From: Hofstenia miamia
Taxonomy: Eukaryota; Xenacoelomorpha; Acoela; Hofsteniidae
Length of the DNA stretch: 36,221 bases
Direction of reading: 5' to 3'
Assembly (NCBI GenBank): GCA_900660155.1
Contig: CABFPE010000344.1
Coordinates: 677,562 to 713,782, forward strand
Position numbers and translations under genes: made by a program. The notes beneath the pieces were generated by a model, which was not told the origin of the DNA, did no database searches, and saw only the letters and a list, made by a program, of their open reading frames with translations. Below, in pieces: positions 31,321-36,221 of this stretch; position 1 is the first letter of the stretch; each line of letters opens with the position of its first letter.

Positions 31321-32166
31321 CGCATCTATTTTATCACCCTTGTACGTAAGAACTAAGTTGCGCAGTTTGAAATCCGAACGATCGGCTCCATCTTGAATCA
31401 TGTCCCAGCGTTTTTTAAGCAGCGCCTTCTCGATTTTTACTTCTTCTACCGTCAGGGCACGTGAGACAAAGATTTTGCTGCTATAATTTTTCAGCTTATA
31501 ACAAGAAGCAAGTACCTTCCGTGCGTCCCATGCTGACTTGAAAGTCACCAGCAACGTTCTTGGTGCGCTCTTCTTAGGATCGTGTTTTCCTAGCCTTCGT
31601 ATGTCTTCAAGTGGATTATCAACTTCTAGGTGTTGTAATATATCGTCGAATTTTCTCTTGTCATGTAAGTTTCTTTGCTGCTGATATTTGTCGGACGACT
31701 CTTCTAAGCCACGAATTCGCAATGACCGCGAGTAGTCATCGTTGTGCTTAGTTGTGTCAATCTTGGAAGTAATATCGTCTGCCTGGTCAATTATCTTCTT
31801 GGTAATTTCTCTTGTTTGGTTTACAATTTTGCCCTCCAATGAAGTACACCGGTCGTAGATATCGTTTATCTTTTCGTTCTCTTCAGACCTTGCGGAACTC
31901 GTGCTAACCATGTCGACCATAACTGTTTCCTTTCTGCCGAGGTTTACGCATTCATTGCAAAATAGAATCAGGTTCGATTGAACTGCTCGAATAGCTTCGA
32001 GAACATCGGTGCTAAAACCCGTACAGTCTTCGGTCCAGTGAAGTTTCGATTTGCATGTAAAACATAGAAATACGTGATCATCTTTGATAGATAAATTGCA
32101 CGTTTTACATTGTATTTGATAAACATTATCATGCTCACAGCAGCGAGAGCAAACACGACCAGTCAT
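31318..32166 (-). CDS. LINE ORF1: PHD-like finger and L1-ORF1p-like RNA-binding protein
   Basis: 282 aa with an ATG start and no internal stops. The N-terminus is a C4HC3 PHD-like finger: C-x2-C near residue 6, CKTC, CFTC, LHWTEDC, and finally CNEC near residue 71. A short coiled-coil-like segment follows (about 95-135). Next is a region like the RRM-type part of L1 ORF1 proteins (LRIRGLEE, RRLGKHDPKKSAPRTLLVTF, then a basic helix with KKRWDMIQDG). Proteins of this class bind the element RNA and act as chaperones in the retrotransposition particle. The stop is TGA at 31320-31318, and the same frame continues into ORF2. Confidence 0.88.
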   Translation of the reverse strand: MTGRVCSRCCEHDNVYQIQCKTCNLSIKDDHVFLCFTCKSKLHWTEDCTGFSTDVLEAIRAVQSNLILFCNECVNLGRKETVMVDMVSTSSARSEENEKINDIYDRCTSLEGKIVNQTREITKKIIDQADDITSKIDTTKHNDDYSRSLRIRGLEESSDKYQQQRNLHDKRKFDDILQHLEVDNPLEDIRRLGKHDPKKSAPRTLLVTFKSAWDARKVLASCYKLKNYSSKIFVSRALTVEEVKIEKALLKKRWDMIQDGADRSDFKLRNLVLTYKGDKIDA

Positions 32167-34532
32167 AACGAAATATTATTAATACTTACATTTAGTTTTG
32201 AATTTATGCAAAAATAGAAACACCTGGTATTTACATTCTATTAAGGTTCCCACGGCAATTTTTGCTAATACTATATTTTCTGACTATCTCATACTAGTTG
32301 CATACAATAATAAAAACATCAATAGAAAATTGAAAAAGTGAAAAATTTTATTCCTGTACTATACACATACAATTTGCATAATATATATTAAGTAGAGCAC
32401 GGATTTGGTTGCATTCGCAACTTTTCACGCAATAGCGCAATTCTACTCAAGTGTTATTACTGGAAAAATCCGACCACCACAGAACTACTCTGAAAGCTGC
32501 AACGTATAAGAACGCACCACTGGTTTCATTAGAAATTAAGGGCATTTCGGAGGGCATTTTGTCACCGAAATATAAGTGCCTTAGTGTAGAGGGTATAAGA
32601 AACCATATTGTTGTTGCTTTTGGTGTGCTGATTTTTATAATATACTTAGTCGCTCATTTTTTGTAACTCCATCAGTTGTAAATTTATTAATACAATGGCT
32701 TGTTTAACATATGCAATTATTCTCTAAATTTGGTGTAAATGCACATTCTTTAAAAAAATACCGACCTCATTTCTTGAAGCATATATTTCTTTTCAAAATT
32801 TTTGTCACATTGTTTTTTCATAGAAATCCGGGGCATCAATAGATGCCATACATGCGTATTACCAAATACAGCAGTTGGACAACGTTCGATTCATTTGATC
32901 TACAAAACTGGTTTCTTTTTCACCAAAAAACCTGAAACTTTTCACCTGTGGAGAATTTGAAATGCCTTAACCCCTTAATTACAGAATCTTTGCATATTTT
33001 GCTGCACTGTAACAACCATTTCTACTTTTTTCCTTAAAAAGAATAAATCTGAAAGATGTGAAAAAGTTATCACAAGTGATGTTATGTCCCTTTCAAAGAA
33101 ATTTAAGGCAAGTTTTAAAACATCTTCTCCAGTTGATCCATTCTCAAATTCGCATCTTTTTTGCATGATAAGGACATAATATCTACCACATATTTGTCTT
33201 TCAGCTCACTTAACATCTAAATTTGCCTGATTTGCCTGATTTGCATTGCATAAAAACAATCAGACTTGAGCGACCTCTGCAGGTTTCAAAATTGTTCATC
33301 AAGTGTTAAGAAAAAATAAGAGACATCGCTTTTATATCTTCTCAAAATCTTTCAAATATATGTCTGATAGGCTTAAATTTATTACAAATGCTCACAGACC
33401 TTATTAATTTTTAACAAAACGAATAATCCTCAGCTGATCTTGCTTCATGTGATCAATGAAGAAAAGCAAACCATAGTTATTCAAAAGAACAGTACATTCA
33501 CAATAGCTTATATTGTCAAACCCACCAGAAATGGTTTCTTTGTATTTACAGAAATATATGTTGTTCAGAATAAATAACTGCAAATTCCTGATGCAGCTGC
33601 ATGAATAAGTCGGATTTGGGTAGCGTGTAGGATTTCGTAGGTCCCTGAACCAAAGTTTTCGGGAGATGTCCATCCCTGTATATCATAAAGGGTGAACCAA
33701 TAAAACACCTTGCTGGTAATTAACAGAAACGGCCATTTTTGTATAATAAAATTTTTAGTACTGCTTTGATACTTCAAAATTGATCAATAATAAATTCGAC
33801 ATGTACAGAAACAAAATCAAAATGTATTTGCTAATCTTCTCTTGTCGAAGTACGAGTAATTTTTGAATTTGCGCAATTGTAAGCTTCCTTGTTTGTTCAA
33901 ACTTACTTTAAAATAAAGTTTCCAATATGAGTTATCCTTTTATTGGAAATTTCGTTTAAGTTGTGATGATATTTTTACTCTTGATGAAGTACGTATATAA
34001 ACAGACACACGTATTAAGTAACTTTGTTTAGAAGAAATTAGGAAACGCTTACTGTTCAGACGATGTTTGCGTAGAAAAGATAACGCTGCTACGTCCTAAA
34101 AGATTAAATAATTTGATAAATAATGACACATTATAAATACATAATGATAGTGGTTGATATATGTAGCTCTCGTGGACAGCGATACTTTCTGTTCTTGATT
34201 TTCACTGACATGTTTTACAAGTAAAAACATCCATCCTAACTTTATGGGCTTGCATGCGCATTAAAAGCAAGTTTCGCATGCCTACATAAACACACAATCT
34301 TCATAAAGGTTATATTAGTTATCTTCAATCAATATTTGATGTATATGCTAACAATATGTGCATATTCTATGTGAATAATCATAAAATTACACTCGCAAGT
34401 GAACTTTCGAATTCAATATACAAACCAATTCATGAACTTGCTGCTTACAGAGGCGCACCCAAAGGGGGGGGGACTGGGGGAACGTCCCCGAGCAGAAATG
34501 CTTCCATTCCTCATGAAATATTTGCCTATAAC
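32167..34532. other. AT-rich stretch, mostly empty
   Basis: It may include the 5' untranslated region of the LINE just after 32166. The short candidate exon at 32450-32665 is listed separately. Near 33227-33245 the word ATTTGCCTG is repeated. Nothing else is recognisable. Confidence 0.4.
32450..32665 (+). CDS. Weak candidate terminal exon ending in a membrane segment
   Basis: An open frame of about 70 codons, clearly less AT-rich than its surroundings, ends in a hydrophobic stretch (HIVVAFGVLIFIIYLVAHFL) directly before TAA, as in tail-anchored membrane proteins. It has no ATG at its start. An acceptor-like CTACTCAAG lies just upstream (32441-32449). I recognise no family and see no partner exon, so it may be chance or a relic. 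Confidence 0.2.
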
Positions 34533-34751
34533 CAGTGCCGTACGCAAGCTTTGAAATGTCCTTCATTGAGATTTTCAAAATTGCCTTTGACTGGTTAAAC
34601 AAAAAAATTTTCGTTAAAAAAGGCAAAATTTAGTTGGTGAAATGCATTTCTTAGTGTCGAATTCATCAATATTTCCAAGGAATTTTAGGGGCTTGCCCCA
34701 CTTTTGGTTACTCACGGCGGAGAAATTCCACCGTTGGAAAACCCGCCCCTA
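34533..34751. mobile_element. hAT-type MITE, copy B
   Basis: Starts CAGTGCCGTACGC and ends CCCGCCCCTA (reverse complement TAGGGGCGGG). Both ends fit YARNG. An exact 8-bp target duplication CCTATAAC flanks it (34525-34532 and 34752-34759). Its interior is related to the element at 22433-22686. A second GC-rich start-like word, CAGAGGCGCACCC followed by a G run (34449-34474), lies just to the left and may belong to another, truncated element. Confidence 0.8.
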
Positions 34752-34759
34752 CCTATAAC

Positions 34760-36221
34760 AATCATAGTACATAATATATAATTAACTATTGGTTCTACTC
34801 TATGTTTGCAAGGGTAGACAATATTAAATTGATTGCAATAATTGCAAATTAATTAATCTATTGAATATTTTAAACAATCAATTGCCAGTTATTTAAGATT
34901 CACTTAAATCTTGCTGAAATATATAATCAATTTCCGATTACAGAAGCATTATCATCCTGTCTAGCAAATGTATATAGCATTGGCTGTGGAATGTACTGGA
35001 TAATAATTGATGACCCAAAAATATGTAATGCTTCCACAAAATAATTCACCATTTTATGCATATTGAAGGCTTAGCATTAAACTTATTTCGATTGTGATAT
35101 TCTGTCGAACACCCATTTATATATAGTATGTATGACAGAACCAAATTTGCCATTAGCAATTATGATTAGAGGCAATATCTAACTTTTGATTTTGTAGAAC
35201 AATATCTTCTTAGTGCTAACAGATGTATGAAGCACAAGTAACCCTTTTTGTTATCTCACAATTATGATTTTTCTTTGAAAAATTTTTTATGTGTTATATA
35301 TTGATTTTTATTAATACCTAACTAGTTAACTTACTATGATTTTTGATATAATATTTTCATTCTAATTATTGCCAAAAGTTGGCAATAATCTATTGTCTGA
35401 TTATTTTACTAAACTAGAAAAATCTATTTGCAGGGCTCCATTAAAAATGGCCTACTCCTGCGTGTCTGTAATTTATGACGAGGGGCAATTTAATGCGTTA
35501 CTTAAGTAAAACGAAGAAGGAGAAATATAGCCATTTTGAATGAAATGTTTTTGAAGTTATAGCTTATAGGGATGAAAATAATTCACGCTTTCTGTATACT
35601 TGTATTGAAATATTGTGAATTATACTAGCATTGCTAATAATAATTCAAATTATGGCAAGTTGTAAAAGGTAACTAAAGGTATTTTGTGTCAGCTTAATAT
35701 GAAATGATCTAAACTCCTGTGCATTCCTCTGTTATGAGGAGTTGAAGTCAGAGATGGACTTGTGCTGGTCTGGAGTTGGACTGAGCAATTGAAAAAATTA
35801 GGCTGAAATTGAACAAATAGACTACAGTTTTAGTTATTGCTATATAACTTTTTAACGTTTTGAAATTGTATATTAGTATCATATACTCTTGAAGAACTGA
35901 ATTTAGAATTTCCAATTAAATGTCCAGATTTTATTGATGGTTTCTATTCTAAAATACCTTACTTTGATCTAGCAAGCCACAAAATTGTAGAAAACTTCTT
36001 AAAAAATCTCATGAAAATATGCCGAATCGGAATTCAGTGGGTTGGAGCGGATTCACGCTGGGCAGGGATTGGCCTAAATTTTCTGATTAGATTTATTAAC
36101 GTCTATGAAGGTAAGACATTTCTAGAAATCACTCTACTACAAAAGGAAAGAAGTGTTTCCTATTCAAATTAGGAACAGTTAACAGTGCATCAGCCTGTAT
36201 TCAAAACTCGCCTCACCCACT
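34760..36221. other. AT-rich stretch without a supported gene
   Basis: Nothing coding is recognised. The patch at 35750-35790 (CAGAGATGGACTTGTGC, then TGGTCTGGAGTTGG) looks like a hAT-like element end, but no partner end or target duplication was found. Confidence 0.4.

Larger units (their letters stand above)
28436..32166 (-). mobile_element. CR1-like non-LTR retrotransposon (LINE), nearly intact
   Basis: Minus-strand LINE with ORF1 (32166-31318), ORF2 (31317-28572, one frameshift), a short 3' untranslated region and a terminal microsatellite. CR1 elements end in a short tandem repeat rather than poly(A). Here the 3' end is a run of CATTAT units on the minus strand (28436-28457). Copying starts at the 3' end through reverse transcription at a nicked target. 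The 5' end is not defined, as I see no clear boundary upstream of 32166. With only one frameshift over about 3.6 kb, the insertion is young compared with the other elements in the window. Confidence 0.88.

Overview
This is AT-rich eukaryotic DNA. It has spliced genes with GT/AG introns, AATAAA polyadenylation signals, long (AT)n microsatellites, one assembly gap, and many decayed transposable elements. The element mix (a CR1-type LINE, hAT-type MITEs, a Mutator-like transposase relic and a Ty3/Gypsy-like gag relic) together with a RING/B-box/coiled-coil ligase points to an invertebrate animal. I cannot name the species or phylum from the sequence alone.

Layout. Positions 1-5320 hold old retroelement debris: two diverged LTR-like direct repeats (about 911-1767 and 2421-3119), a gag relic broken by stops (about 3140-4940) with a CCHC knuckle, and a CTCGAA-rich terminal-inverted-repeat element (4961-5317). 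A 21-bp minisatellite with a 63-bp higher-order period lies at 5512-5679. Positions 6690-8120 (minus strand) hold a Mutator-like transposase pseudogene. Positions 10620-14661 hold the best host gene, a two-coding-exon TRIM-like E3 ubiquitin ligase of 756 aa on the plus strand. Positions 14662-17500 are empty apart from an N gap inside an (AT)n tract.

Positions 17505-25532 (minus strand) hold a second host gene. I assembled it from splice signals and matching exon phases: at least four coding exons plus one or two candidate microexons. It encodes an acidic, probably disordered protein with tyrosine motifs and repeated PxxxPR motifs. Two of its exons are a tandem duplication. I do not recognise the family, and it looks like a signalling scaffold. 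hAT-type MITEs with 8-bp target duplications lie at 22433-22686, 26220-26645 and 34533-34751.

Positions 28436-32166 (minus strand) hold a nearly intact CR1-like LINE. ORF1 has a PHD-like finger and an L1-ORF1p-like region. ORF2 has an APE endonuclease and a reverse transcriptase. ORF1 and ORF2 are in the same frame, separated only by a UGA followed by CAACCA, which fits the CARYYA readthrough context, and ORF2 has no early AUG. Positions 32170-36221 are mostly empty, with one weak candidate exon and one MITE.

The two host genes are independent of each other. The most unusual signals are the apparent in-frame UGA readthrough junction of the LINE, the unrecognised PxxxPR/tyrosine-motif gene with its duplicated exon, and the RING/B-box/coiled-coil ligase ending in zinc ribbons.
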